Below, one piece after another: positions 7,769 through 16,938 of a stretch of 64,000 bases of DNA. A model generated the notes under the pieces. The model saw nothing but the letters and a program-made list of their open reading frames with translations. It searched no databases and had not been told where the DNA came from. Source of the DNA: Clostridia bacterium (GTDB lineage Bacteria; Bacillota; Clostridia; Christensenellales; UBA1242); the NCBI GenBank assembly GCA_017541375.1, contig JAFXZE010000005.1, forward strand, positions 307,919 through 371,918. The letters are read 5' to 3'. Position numbers and translations under genes: made by a program. Numbering within the stretch: the first letter of the stretch is position 1; every line of letters starts with the position of its first letter.

Positions 7769-10657
7769 ATGTTAGAGATTAGAAATATAACCAAAATCTA
7801 TAATGCTAACAGTGATAACAAAGTTGTAGCGCTCGATAATGTGAGCATAAACTTTGGTGAGAATGGTATGATTTTCTTACTGGGTAAAAGTGGTAGTGGA
7901 AAATCTACAGTGCTAAATACTATTGGTGGACTCGATAGTTTTGATGAGGGAGAAGTGTTGATAAATGGGCGAAGTAGTGCGACATTTTCTCAGAAAGACT
8001 TTGATGCATATCGAAACACTTACATTGGGTTTATATTTCAAGAATATAATGTCTTATCCGAATTTTCTGTGGAAAAAAACATTGCCTTAGCTATGGAGCT
8101 GCAAGGGAAAAAGCCTGATAAAGAAAAAATAGAACAGATACTTGAGCTGGTGGATATGAAAGGCTTTGGAAAGCGTAAGCCTAACCAATTGAGTGGTGGA
8201 CAAAAGCAGCGTCTTGCAATAGCTCGAGCCCTAATAAAAGAGCCTCAGATTATTATGGGTGATGAGCCAACAGGAGCACTAGATTCAAGAACGAGTGCGC
8301 AGGTTTTTGATACATTGAAAAAATTATCTAACGACAAACTAGTAATTATTGTTTCACATGATAGAGAAAGCGCTGAGATTTATGCAGACAGAATAATAGA
8401 ACTGAAGGATGGAAAAGTAATTTCGGATAGAACAAAGCATCGAACCCGTCCTGTGCATCAGTCTGATGCGGTAACTCTGGTAAATAACAGCCTTATGCAG
8501 ATCAAGGCTGGAACAAAACTGAATAAGGCGGAGCTAAATTACATTGCCGATTCTATTGCTAGCTCACCAAATGAGATTTTTATTACTTCCAATAGGATAA
8601 TCAATACAGAAATCAAGAAAACAGCTCGAATTGATGAAAATGGTAATGGTGAGATTTATACTGAAACAACCAAAGCTGATATAAAAGGCGAAGTTGATGC
8701 AAATAAAGAATTTGTGTTGACTAACTCTAAACTACACACTAAAGATGCTATGCAGATTGGTTTGAGTAGTCTTAAAAATAAGAAAGGTAAGCTCATTATA
8801 TCTATGGTGCTTACGATAATCGCGATGCTAATTTTTGGTTTTGCTGATACTATATCGTGCTTTAATGCAAATAACTGTATGATTCAAACCGTCATCGACT
8901 CAAAAGCTGAGAATATAGTAATGACCAAAAAAGTACATAGTGATGTGGTATCATCTACTAAAGCTACCGAAACGCCCTTGTATGATTCTGTAATTACTGA
9001 AAAAAACATAAGAGAGTTACAAAAAAAGTATACTGATATGGATTTTTTACCTGGAATACAGTGTTATGTAGGGACTAAGACTGAAAGTGATGAGGCGCAA
9101 ATAAGAAATGCTTACTATATAAAACCTGATGAAAATGAGTATGCAAAATATAATATTTCTCTTGTAACTGGGAGATTGCCTTCTGCTCCAAATGAAGTGG
9201 CACTTACACTAGCTATAGTGAAATTTTGGGCACATGAAACTAACGGAGTTGAGGTGGTAAAAGAGTCTGGTCAAGGAATAGGAAATGCTACTGTTATTTA
9301 TCCAACTATTACTGAAGGGGATGAGTATTATATAGTAGGTAGAAAATTAAATAGAAGTGGTTATAGAGTTACTGGAGTGGTGGATACACATGCTGATATG
9401 ACAAAACTTGATGACTACTTTGATAATAAAAGTATATATGACGAAAATAAAGAACGAACTAAAGTGGAAAGTACTCCAATCACGCAAATGCGAAATTATG
9501 GACCACACTTTGCTCTATTTTTTGGTGATAAAGCATCTGCTGAGGCTATAGCTACTAAACTAAATGAGGAGAAAGGAGAGGAGGAAAAAGTTGGTTCAAT
9601 AAGCGTAAGAAATGTTGATATGTTATATCCCGAAATTACTTATATTGAAGATACTGAAGACTTGAAAAATGTAATTTGGCTGGGGGAGAGGAGCTATTTT
9701 GGGAATGAAAGAGATGTTGTACTGAGCTATGGTATAGACCTGCAATTTAGTATTGACGATGATGGAAACTACACATATTGGTTTTCAAAAAGGATTGGAG
9801 ATGAATACTTTGATATAACCCAAACAGCAGATACTCAAGAAAAGGCGATAAATGCGATAAAAGTGGCGGCAGCTAGTAAGTGGAAAAATCAAATATATGC
9901 AAAGAAAAATCTTATAAGTAATTATTTCAATGATGAAGGGACGGCGGCAAAAATTGTGGATAACGGTTCATTTGCTATGAATGTGATAGGAATAACTTAC
10001 GAGATTGTTGAAAATAGATCGCAAAAAAACAGGATTTACATGCACCCAGATTCACAATATCTTTTTGGAAAAACTGCTATACAAAAAGGGTCTCCTTATA
10101 GATCTTTGTTGATAAAATTATCTAGCAACGAAACTAATGTAAGAAAAATGCTAACCGAAATTATGGATTATTCAACACTGAAGACTACATATTTAGTGCA
10201 AAATGATGCTAGTAACCTATTGATAGATTTTAGAAAATTAATAGAAGAAGTTGCGGCAATATTTTGGTATGTGGGAATTGGATTTGCGCTATTCTCTGCC
10301 ACGCTCATTATGAGTTATATTAGTACAAGTATTAGCTATAAAAAGAAGGAGATAGGTATACTTCGAGCTCTAGGAACTACAGGACGGGATGTGTATCGCA
10401 TCTTTACTTGGGAAAGTTTGATTATTCTAGGTGTGGTGGCTATAATATCATGTTTATTACTAGGCGCGGGAGGAATTGTTACCAATATTGTATTAGCAAA
10501 CAAACTAGGAATGCAGATAAGTTTGATTATAGTGGGTATTAGGCAATTTCTCATTATGATATTATTGTGTCTTGCGATTGCCTTCTTATCAAGCTTCTTA
10601 CCAACTAGAAAGATAAGTAAGATGCAACCAATCGACGCTATGCAGGATAGAAAATAA
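7769..10657 (+). CDS. ABC exporter, ATPase fused to FtsX-like permease (copy 1)
   Basis: A 962-residue fusion. The ATPase domain (1-225) carries Walker A GKSGSGKS, signature LSGGQ, Walker B IIMGDEPTGALD and switch His in IVSHDRESAEIYADRI. A linker is followed by a TM near 340-362, a large extracytoplasmic region of about 450 residues, and three C-terminal helices within an FtsX domain ending PTRKISKMQPIDAMQ. This MacB/BceAB-like layout moves or extracts peptides and lipid-linked molecules at the membrane by mechanotransmission, not by a classical channel. It is downstream of the kinase by 64 bp and 13 bp ahead of a closely related copy. Probable role: resistance to antimicrobial peptides. Confidence 0.88.
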   Translation: MLEIRNITKIYNANSDNKVVALDNVSINFGENGMIFLLGKSGSGKSTVLNTIGGLDSFDEGEVLINGRSSATFSQKDFDAYRNTYIGFIFQEYNVLSEFSVEKNIALAMELQGKKPDKEKIEQILELVDMKGFGKRKPNQLSGGQKQRLAIARALIKEPQIIMGDEPTGALDSRTSAQVFDTLKKLSNDKLVIIVSHDRESAEIYADRIIELKDGKVISDRTKHRTRPVHQSDAVTLVNNSLMQIKAGTKLNKAELNYIADSIASSPNEIFITSNRIINTEIKKTARIDENGNGEIYTETTKADIKGEVDANKEFVLTNSKLHTKDAMQIGLSSLKNKKGKLIISMVLTIIAMLIFGFADTISCFNANNCMIQTVIDSKAENIVMTKKVHSDVVSSTKATETPLYDSVITEKNIRELQKKYTDMDFLPGIQCYVGTKTESDEAQIRNAYYIKPDENEYAKYNISLVTGRLPSAPNEVALTLAIVKFWAHETNGVEVVKESGQGIGNATVIYPTITEGDEYYIVGRKLNRSGYRVTGVVDTHADMTKLDDYFDNKSIYDENKERTKVESTPITQMRNYGPHFALFFGDKASAEAIATKLNEEKGEEEKVGSISVRNVDMLYPEITYIEDTEDLKNVIWLGERSYFGNERDVVLSYGIDLQFSIDDDGNYTYWFSKRIGDEYFDITQTADTQEKAINAIKVAAASKWKNQIYAKKNLISNYFNDEGTAAKIVDNGSFAMNVIGITYEIVENRSQKNRIYMHPDSQYLFGKTAIQKGSPYRSLLIKLSSNETNVRKMLTEIMDYSTLKTTYLVQNDASNLLIDFRKLIEEVAAIFWYVGIGFALFSATLIMSYISTSISYKKKEIGILRALGTTGRDVYRIFTWESLIILGVVAIISCLLLGAGGIVTNIVLANKLGMQISLIIVGIRQFLIMILLCLAIAFLSSFLPTRKISKMQPIDAMQDRK

Positions 10658-10670
10658 TTAGAGGTACAAT

Positions 10671-13505
10671 ATGCTAGAAATAAGAAATGTTACCAAAATT
10701 TATAAGAGTAAGCACGCCAATCAAGTGATAGCACTTAACAATGTGAGTATAAATTTTGGTGACAAAGGAATGGTGTTTTTATTGGGTAAGAGTGGTAGTG
10801 GAAAATCTACCATTCTTAATACTATAGGCGGACTAGATTCATTTGATAGTGGAGAAGTAATAGTAAACGGTCGTAGTAGTGCTAGTTTTAAGCAAAAAGA
10901 TTTCGATGCATATCGCAACACTTATGTAGGGTTTATATTTCAAGAATACAATGTTTTATCTGAATTTTCTGTGGAAAAAAATATCGCCCTAGCTATGGAG
11001 TTGCAGGGGAAAAAACCAGATAAAGAACGCATTGATGCATTGCTTGAGATGGTGGATATGACTGGTTTTGGTAAGCGAAAGCCTAATCAACTGAGTGGTG
11101 GACAAAAGCAACGACTGGCAATAGCTCGAGCACTAATCAAAGACCCTCAAATAATTATGGCAGATGAACCCACAGGGGCGCTAGATAGTAAGACTGGACA
11201 ACAAGTCTTTGAAACATTAAAAAAGTTGTCTAATGATAAGTTAGTAATAGTAGTTTCACATGACAGAGAAAGTGCGGAAATTTACGCTGATCGAATAATT
11301 GAACTAAAAGACGGAAAAGTAATCTCAGATAGGACAAAACATAAAACTTCACCATTACGTAATACTGGAGCATTGACAGTTGTTAATGGCAATATAATAA
11401 AAGTAAAGTCGGGTAAAGAACTGACTAATCAAGAGAAGAATTATCTGGCTGACGCTATAGCAGCAACGGAACGCGAAGTATTTATTATAGCTGATGAGGA
11501 AGTAAATAAAGAAGTAAAGCGGACAGCGCGAATTGATGATAATGGAAATGGAGAAACTTACAAAACAACAACTAATGAAGATATAATTCTTTCAACAGAG
11601 AAACAATCTTTTAATGTCATAAATAGTAGATTGCGTACTCGTGACGCTATGAAAATGGGCTGGTCTAGTCTAAAGAATAAAAAGGGCAAATTAATTATAT
11701 CTATATTTTTGACAATTGTGTCAATGTTTGTTTTTGGATTTGCGGACACGGCATCGTGCTTTGATGCAAATAGATGTATGGCTCAAACTGTGTCAGACTT
11801 ACGCCCTGAAGCAATCACTATGGTACAACGCTATAGTTCCAAAATGTTTAACCCAGAAAGTAGTGGATATTTCCAAGATGCTATGATAACTGATGGTGAA
11901 ATAAAAGAATTGCAGACCCAATTTCCCAACTATGAAATGGCACCATCGTATAGGTTATCCATTTATCAGGAAGGGTTAAGTATAAATTCTGGTTACGCTC
12001 TTACTAGTGACCAATACGAAAAATTTGGTATTAGTCTAGTAAATGATGGGCGTAGTAGATTTCCTACACATTCTGGCGAAGTAGCTGTTTCTTACGCAAT
12101 ATATCGAATGGTAAAAGAAAAAGGCATAAAGATATATAACGGCGAGACGGGACAATACATAACCATCAACATAACAAGTTCAGCAGATCTTGTCGGACAA
12201 AATATACCTAATACAAACCTCATTATTTCTGGTGTGGTAAACACTGGCATAAATGAAGATTGGCTAAATGATTATATATCCAACCTAGGTAATCCTAGTG
12301 TTATATATCATATGACTAATTATTCTATGACGCAGTATGGCACGCATTTTGCAATTTATTTTGCTAATAAAGATGATGCTATAGCTAATTCATCATATTG
12401 GGGAGGGACTGTAGGTTTGCAAAATTGTGAAGATTTTTCAAACCTAGGAATAACTTTTTGGGATGAGAATTTACCCAGTACCTTCACCACAATAAATGGT
12501 GTGAATAAGCTTACTGGCAACCAAGCAGCATTAGTTTACTCTATTCGAGTAGAAGAGAATGAAAATCAATATTACGAGGATCCAGAATATCATTATTGCG
12601 CAAGAATAAACGATTCATTCAGAATAAATGGTAACGAATATGCTAAAGAAGTGCACATTGAAAAATATTCGAGTAACAAAGAAACAGCTCGCCAAGCCGC
12701 TATTAGTGAATTTAATAGTTGGTGGCACACAAATTTTAGTGCAAGTTTTGTTCAACAATATGTCGGTTCACTAAGTAATGTGAGCATTAGTGAGAATTAT
12801 TATGACGATAATAGCCAAAGCTATCCTATCAATATAGTAGGACTTGGTTACAAGATAAGTAATGGCGGTTATTCATCATATAGAAATTTATATTTATCTA
12901 GTTCGAACCACAAAACTATGGGGGAGCAAATGTTGCGTTGTGGTCCGTATTATGCAGTTACCGTAAATATGATGCAAAATGGGAGAGATAGGGACTTTAT
13001 CTTATCTTGTTGTGATTACAAGTCTACGGGAATTACATTTTTTATCCAAAATGAAGCTAGTGGAATTCTAGAATCATTTAGCAGTACTATTTCAATGATT
13101 GCAAAAGTTTTCTTTTGGATAGGTGTGGTGTTTGCGATTTTCTCCATACTTTTGGTAATGAGTTATATCGGAAATAGTATAAGTTATAAGAAAAAGGAAA
13201 TCGGAGTATTGCGTGCGCTTGGTGCTAGAGGAAGTGATGTTTACCGCATCTTTACTTGGGAAAGTCTGTTTATATTGGCGATAGTTGCGGTAATAACTTG
13301 TATTTTACTAGGGGCTGGGTGTATAGCTATCAATTTTGCAATGAAAGCTCAACTGGGCTTATACATCAGTCTGTTGGTACTAGGCATTCGTCAGATTGCA
13401 CTAGTAATTGGTTTATGTCTACTCATTGCGCTCATTGCAAGCTTTTTACCTACTAGAAGAATCAGTCGTATGCAACCAATTGATGCAATGCAAGAACGAA
13501 AATAA
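10671..13505 (+). CDS. ABC exporter, ATPase fused to FtsX-like permease (copy 2)
   Basis: A 944-residue paralog of the preceding gene, with the same order of domains and all ATPase motifs intact (GKSGSGKS, LSGGQ, IIMADEPTGALD, VVSHDRES). The ATPase halves are nearly identical over long blocks (for example EYNVLSEFSVEKNIALAMEL in both), and the C-terminal FtsX segments are also close. The extracytoplasmic regions between them are hardly alike. This is tandem duplication followed by divergence of the presumed substrate-contacting part. The two may act as a heterodimer or as separate pumps with different specificity. A terminator follows, closing the operon. Confidence 0.88.
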   Translation: MLEIRNVTKIYKSKHANQVIALNNVSINFGDKGMVFLLGKSGSGKSTILNTIGGLDSFDSGEVIVNGRSSASFKQKDFDAYRNTYVGFIFQEYNVLSEFSVEKNIALAMELQGKKPDKERIDALLEMVDMTGFGKRKPNQLSGGQKQRLAIARALIKDPQIIMADEPTGALDSKTGQQVFETLKKLSNDKLVIVVSHDRESAEIYADRIIELKDGKVISDRTKHKTSPLRNTGALTVVNGNIIKVKSGKELTNQEKNYLADAIAATEREVFIIADEEVNKEVKRTARIDDNGNGETYKTTTNEDIILSTEKQSFNVINSRLRTRDAMKMGWSSLKNKKGKLIISIFLTIVSMFVFGFADTASCFDANRCMAQTVSDLRPEAITMVQRYSSKMFNPESSGYFQDAMITDGEIKELQTQFPNYEMAPSYRLSIYQEGLSINSGYALTSDQYEKFGISLVNDGRSRFPTHSGEVAVSYAIYRMVKEKGIKIYNGETGQYITINITSSADLVGQNIPNTNLIISGVVNTGINEDWLNDYISNLGNPSVIYHMTNYSMTQYGTHFAIYFANKDDAIANSSYWGGTVGLQNCEDFSNLGITFWDENLPSTFTTINGVNKLTGNQAALVYSIRVEENENQYYEDPEYHYCARINDSFRINGNEYAKEVHIEKYSSNKETARQAAISEFNSWWHTNFSASFVQQYVGSLSNVSISENYYDDNSQSYPINIVGLGYKISNGGYSSYRNLYLSSSNHKTMGEQMLRCGPYYAVTVNMMQNGRDRDFILSCCDYKSTGITFFIQNEASGILESFSSTISMIAKVFFWIGVVFAIFSILLVMSYIGNSISYKKKEIGVLRALGARGSDVYRIFTWESLFILAIVAVITCILLGAGCIAINFAMKAQLGLYISLLVLGIRQIALVIGLCLLIALIASFLPTRRISRMQPIDAMQERK

Positions 13506-13531
13506 AATTTTGATAAAATTAATATTTATCC

Positions 13532-13555
13532 AAAAAGGCTATCTAGCCTTTTTTT
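13532..13555 (+). terminator. Terminator of the exporter operon
   Basis: Perfect inverted repeat AAAAAGGCTA / TAGCCTTTTT with a 2-bp loop, ending in a T tract. Confidence 0.8.
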
Positions 13556-13704
13556 GATTAGCAGCGACATGGCTGCTTCACGAAAGCACGCAGCGCTTCA
13601 CCAAGATAAATAATATCATACAGCATTAGTAGTTCTCTTAGCTTTAGAACAGGCAATTAACCCATACTTTTTTGCTGGGCTATGCAATTATTTTATTTAA
13701 ATTG
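13556..13704. other. Intergenic stretch, no gene seen
   Basis: About 150 bp between the terminator and the next promoter. It holds a small hairpin (AGCAGC / GCTGCT near 13560-13576) without a T tract and a few other short repeats. No open frame with a ribosome binding site and no riboswitch or tRNA signature was found. Confidence 0.5.
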
Positions 13705-13734
13705 TTGACATCAAAGTGGACTTTGATGTATAAT
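13705..13734 (+). promoter_or_regulatory. Strong promoter with operator in the spacer
   Basis: TTGACA (13705-13710) and TATAAT (13729-13734) with an 18-bp spacer. A perfect dyad, ACATCAAAGT (13708-13717) and ACTTTGATGT (13720-13729) separated by GG, fills the spacer and touches both promoter boxes. This is the textbook geometry of a repressor operator. The repressor cannot be named from sequence; no regulator gene is adjacent downstream. Confidence 0.75.
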
Positions 13735-13780
13735 TGTGATAACTAGGGATAGTGTAAACAAAACAAGGAGTAATATTTTT

Positions 13781-14275
13781 ATGGAGAAATTAGCTTTAAC
13801 AAAAGAACAAAAATCAAAGCTAGATAAGCTCGACAAAATCATCAAGAGTGGGGATGTAAATGAGATGTTGAGTTGTACAGCCAAGCTCATGGCAGAAGGG
13901 CTCAACCCAAAACCAAGACAGATTGCAAAAATGAGCGCTCATATTTACAAAACGCAAGACCCAGATCTCAATGTGGAATTTGCTACAGAATTTGGCGGGA
14001 TGGGGGCTTTTGTCCGACAAATGGGTAACATTGTGCTAGGGAGTGGTACGGCGGAAGATAACTTTGATTTTGCTCAATATGTGTCTGGAGCAGATATACT
14101 CAAGCATGGTTATGTAATATATAAGAAGAAAAACAAAATGTGGTGGTTTGCCTTTGCTAGACGCTTCCCTGTGCAAGCGCGACAGATAGAACAAGGAATT
14201 GCTCATAACGTAGACAAAAAGAAGAAAGATAAGAAGAAAAAGGATAAATCAAAAGGCGCAATGGCAATTCGATAA
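13781..14275 (+). CDS. Hypothetical protein with Lys-rich tail
   Basis: A 164-residue protein, not recognised. The ATG at 13781 is used (AAGGAG at 13765-13770); an upstream in-frame codon at 13736 lies at or before the expected transcription start and cannot be used. Residues 1-145 look globular and mostly helical; the segment FGGMGAFVRQMGNIVLGSG may be a loop or helix hairpin. The last 18 residues are almost only Lys/Asp (KKKKDKKKKDKSKG). No signal peptide or TM. It is the first gene behind the operator-bearing promoter, 30 bp ahead of the 14306 gene, whose tail has similar KKDKSK runs, so the two products probably work together. Confidence 0.65.
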   Translation: MEKLALTKEQKSKLDKLDKIIKSGDVNEMLSCTAKLMAEGLNPKPRQIAKMSAHIYKTQDPDLNVEFATEFGGMGAFVRQMGNIVLGSGTAEDNFDFAQYVSGADILKHGYVIYKKKNKMWWFAFARRFPVQARQIEQGIAHNVDKKKKDKKKKDKSKGAMAIR

Positions 14276-14305
14276 GATGAGAAATAATCTAGAAAGGAGG
14301 GAGTA

Positions 14306-15832
14306 ATGGAAAATAGAATCGAATCTGAAGTAGAAAAGAAAGTCATGCAGTTTGAAGCACTCAATGCAGAGAAGAGTAAACGCGTAAAAAAGCGAATCGA
14401 AGAAATACTTAACGAACAACCTGAAGATGACGAAGATGAAGATGACGCTTTCATATCTTTTTATGAGCGCTTTGATGTGGATGATGGTTTTATTACTGAG
14501 CAAGACGACATTGCAAAGCTTAAGGCAATTCATTTTCAAGACATCATCAACAACGATTTGTTGGGTGAATATGATGCGCATGGTGTATATACTATAGAAG
14601 AGCCAATACTAGCTGAGCTAGTAACTATGGAAAAGAAAATCGATGCCATGACGGAAAACGGACTAGAAGGTCGCGCCTTTGTTGGGCAAAAAGTGTTTTA
14701 TTTCGTGATTACTCCTGCTGAAAAGACTGGGGATGGTATGGCTAAATGTAGCCTACAATTACTTGAGCGCGTGCCAAGAATGGGAGGGTATTACGTAGAT
14801 ACTATTATCACAACTGTTGCGACTTATGAATTTGATGATGATGCATATTTTATAGAACGCGCAAAAGAGATTTTTCATTTCCACAAATATAGTACTGATG
14901 GAGAAGTACCCAATAATGGTGAACTTGTGGCAATATCAGCTCGGCATGCATATCTTCATGCAGTGGCAAATAGTTCGGCAAACCTCAGTGATGACCTCGA
15001 AGAAGTCTATTTTAATATGCGTATTCAATTACTCAATAAATATCCAGAACTAGCTTTTGTATTGGCTGAGTTTTCTGCGCGTAGAAGCAAACTAGATAAA
15101 TTCTTTCTCAATTCTAGGCTTAAATTTTTATATCTAAATCAACTCCTTGATATGGTTTTGACTAGTGAGGCGTGTGCTGATGCAATTAGTAAGTCGCCAT
15201 GCAAGAGAATGCTAGAGAATATCGACCGTAAATACTACCAGATTTGTGGAGTAATGGAAACTAAGATGCGAAATGACAATGCCGCACTCAAAGCAAAGCA
15301 GGATGAGGCGTTTGTCAATATTTCTGATGGCGGTCAACGAAAAGATGGCTCCAAGGAAAAGAAAGCAACTCCCGCTCCACCAGGGGTGACCTATAAAGGG
15401 AAAGCTAAAAGTAAAGTGGCAGGCAACAAAGCCAAAGTGAAAAAAGCTCTCAAAGAAAAAGCCGCCAAAAAAGCCGCCGACAAGAAAAAGGATAAATCCA
15501 AGAAAAAAGCTCCTCCATATATCCCACCAAAAAACAAATATGAGAAGTCAAAGCAAAAACAAGAAGAAAATAAAGAGGAAGTAAAAAAGGATCCTACACC
15601 AACTCCTGATCCAACTCCATCCCCAAATGATTATAAGGGCAAGGGGATTTTCGAAGAACCAAACGATTCTCCTTTAAATAAAAGAGATGTGAGGGACAAA
15701 AGGTTGACGAAAGAAAATTCAGAGGAGCCACTCAATAATAGTCAGGACAAAACATCATCTGAAATACCGCCTAAAAAGGAACAAAAGAAACAAGAAGAAT
15801 CGAAAGAGAAGTATAATGGATATGGCTTCTAA
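14306..15832 (+). CDS. Hypothetical protein with disordered Lys/Glu/Pro tail
   Basis: A 508-residue protein, not recognised, with a strong ribosome binding site (AAAGGAGGGAG). Residues 1-345 appear folded: an acidic stretch (EQPEDDEDEDDAF, about 34-46), then alpha/beta segments including FVGQKVFYFVITPAEKTGDG and a helical region (AYLHAVANSSANLSDDLEEV). Residues 345-508 are low-complexity, rich in Lys, Glu, Pro and Asn, with KAAKKAADKKKDKSKKK and PTPTPDPTPSP, so probably disordered and polyanion-binding. Cytoplasmic. Co-transcribed with the 13781 gene under an operator-controlled promoter. No enzyme motif is visible. Confidence 0.65.
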   Translation: MENRIESEVEKKVMQFEALNAEKSKRVKKRIEEILNEQPEDDEDEDDAFISFYERFDVDDGFITEQDDIAKLKAIHFQDIINNDLLGEYDAHGVYTIEEPILAELVTMEKKIDAMTENGLEGRAFVGQKVFYFVITPAEKTGDGMAKCSLQLLERVPRMGGYYVDTIITTVATYEFDDDAYFIERAKEIFHFHKYSTDGEVPNNGELVAISARHAYLHAVANSSANLSDDLEEVYFNMRIQLLNKYPELAFVLAEFSARRSKLDKFFLNSRLKFLYLNQLLDMVLTSEACADAISKSPCKRMLENIDRKYYQICGVMETKMRNDNAALKAKQDEAFVNISDGGQRKDGSKEKKATPAPPGVTYKGKAKSKVAGNKAKVKKALKEKAAKKAADKKKDKSKKKAPPYIPPKNKYEKSKQKQEENKEEVKKDPTPTPDPTPSPNDYKGKGIFEEPNDSPLNKRDVRDKRLTKENSEEPLNNSQDKTSSEIPPKKEQKKQEESKEKYNGYGF

Positions 15833-15858
15833 TGGTGTAATAAAATTTGAGTTATATA

Positions 15859-15887
15859 TTGACAGAGTATCATATTTGTGTTAGAAT
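15859..15887 (+). promoter_or_regulatory. Consensus sigma-A promoter
   Basis: TTGACA (15859-15864), 17-bp spacer, TAGAAT (15882-15887), 32 bp upstream of the 15920 start. Confidence 0.75.
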
Positions 15888-15919
15888 ACACTTACGGTAA
15901 TATATGAGGAGACATTATA

Positions 15920-16801
15920 ATGGTAGAGAGATATCCAAGTAAATTTCAATCTGAAGGTAGACTAAATTCTACATTAGATGTTATTAGAAAGATTAGAGAT
16001 AATAATTTAAGTTCTGCAAGAAAATATGCAAACGAGATAATAAAAAATGTAATTACTCCATGTTATGAGGGGCGTTTGCCTCAAGGGGTGACGCCAGTGA
16101 ATGGCGTTGATAATATCAGAGTTTTATCTGGTAAAGGTGCACCAAACTGCTTTTATACTTCATTTATTCGTGGGAAAATGGGACAAAGATATGAAGAGCC
16201 TATCGCATGGATTTTGTCATACTATGCTCAAGGTTCTGCAGGCGAAAAGATAAATTTTGATAGATATTTACACAGATTTAATTCAGCATTAGATGCTTTT
16301 GCTGAGGAGACGGGGCAGAGATTTAATGATGATGAAAAAGCGGTAATGCTTCAAAATTCCAGTATAATGGTTGGTTTGGAATCATTAGCATATAGATCAA
16401 ATGATGGAAAATTTTTGGTGTTAATAGAGTCTGAAGAGAGAGGAATTTTAGGCACTAAAGAAAAAGCTTTTGAAATAGTTTATCCTGGTGCAGCGGCAAT
16501 AGCTGTTTTGCCACTAACGGAAAAAGACAAAAGAGATGGAAAACCTCCAGTAGAATTACAAATGCCGGCGCAAATTCATATGCCTGTAGATATTGCTAGA
16601 AAGTTTGTTGAGGGAAAGCTTTCAGGTGATAGAGTAAATTACATGCTTTCCGAGGAAAACTTGGCAATAGGTGCTTCTAAAAGAAATGTGGGGGCGGATG
16701 AAGATGATCCTGAAGTAACGATAAAATTTGCTCCTTCATTTGAGAAATTTTGCTTTTCAACAAGATCACCTGTTCGCGCAGAAACATACAACAAGAATTA
16801 A
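15920..16801 (+). CDS. Hypothetical cytoplasmic protein
   Basis: A 293-residue protein, not recognised, with ribosome binding site GAGGAGA, its own consensus promoter and its own terminator, so a single-gene unit. No signal peptide or TM. Recognisable texture only: a helical N-terminus (residues 1-45), a middle with GAPNCFYTSFIRGKMGQRYE and an aromatic YAQGSAGEKINFDRYLHRF, and a mixed C-terminal part with PVELQMPAQIHMPVDIARKF. The Cys/His/Asp content does not form an obvious catalytic set. The gene lies in a run of unfamiliar cytoplasmic genes (13781-17724) and uses the same codon and strand style as its neighbours. Confidence 0.6.
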   Translation: MVERYPSKFQSEGRLNSTLDVIRKIRDNNLSSARKYANEIIKNVITPCYEGRLPQGVTPVNGVDNIRVLSGKGAPNCFYTSFIRGKMGQRYEEPIAWILSYYAQGSAGEKINFDRYLHRFNSALDAFAEETGQRFNDDEKAVMLQNSSIMVGLESLAYRSNDGKFLVLIESEERGILGTKEKAFEIVYPGAAAIAVLPLTEKDKRDGKPPVELQMPAQIHMPVDIARKFVEGKLSGDRVNYMLSEENLAIGASKRNVGADEDDPEVTIKFAPSFEKFCFSTRSPVRAETYNKN

Positions 16802-16809
16802 AATATATA

Positions 16810-16829
16810 AACACCCGAAGGGTGTTTTT
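16810..16829 (+). terminator. Rho-independent terminator
   Basis: AACACCC / GGGTGTT with a GAA loop followed by TTTC. Confidence 0.75.
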
Positions 16830-16886
16830 CTTATGCAAAAGCAAAAACTATATGGAAAAATTTTTTTGCAAATTTTTGGTAGATTG

Positions 16887-16916
16887 TTGACTAATAAAGG
16901 TTAATAATGCTATAAT
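16887..16916 (+). promoter_or_regulatory. Promoter of the 16939 gene
   Basis: TTGACT (16887-16892), 18-bp spacer, TATAAT (16911-16916) with extended TGC. It overlaps an upstream in-frame ATG at 16915, which therefore cannot be the start. Confidence 0.7.
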
Positions 16917-16938
16917 GACGAAAAAAGAGGAGGAAAAA

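Noticed and set aside
13556..13704. Possible structured RNA or riboswitch before the 13781 gene
   Set aside because: Only weak, unconnected hairpins and no known aptamer signature; the region lies upstream of a perfect promoter and is not transcribed into that mRNA.
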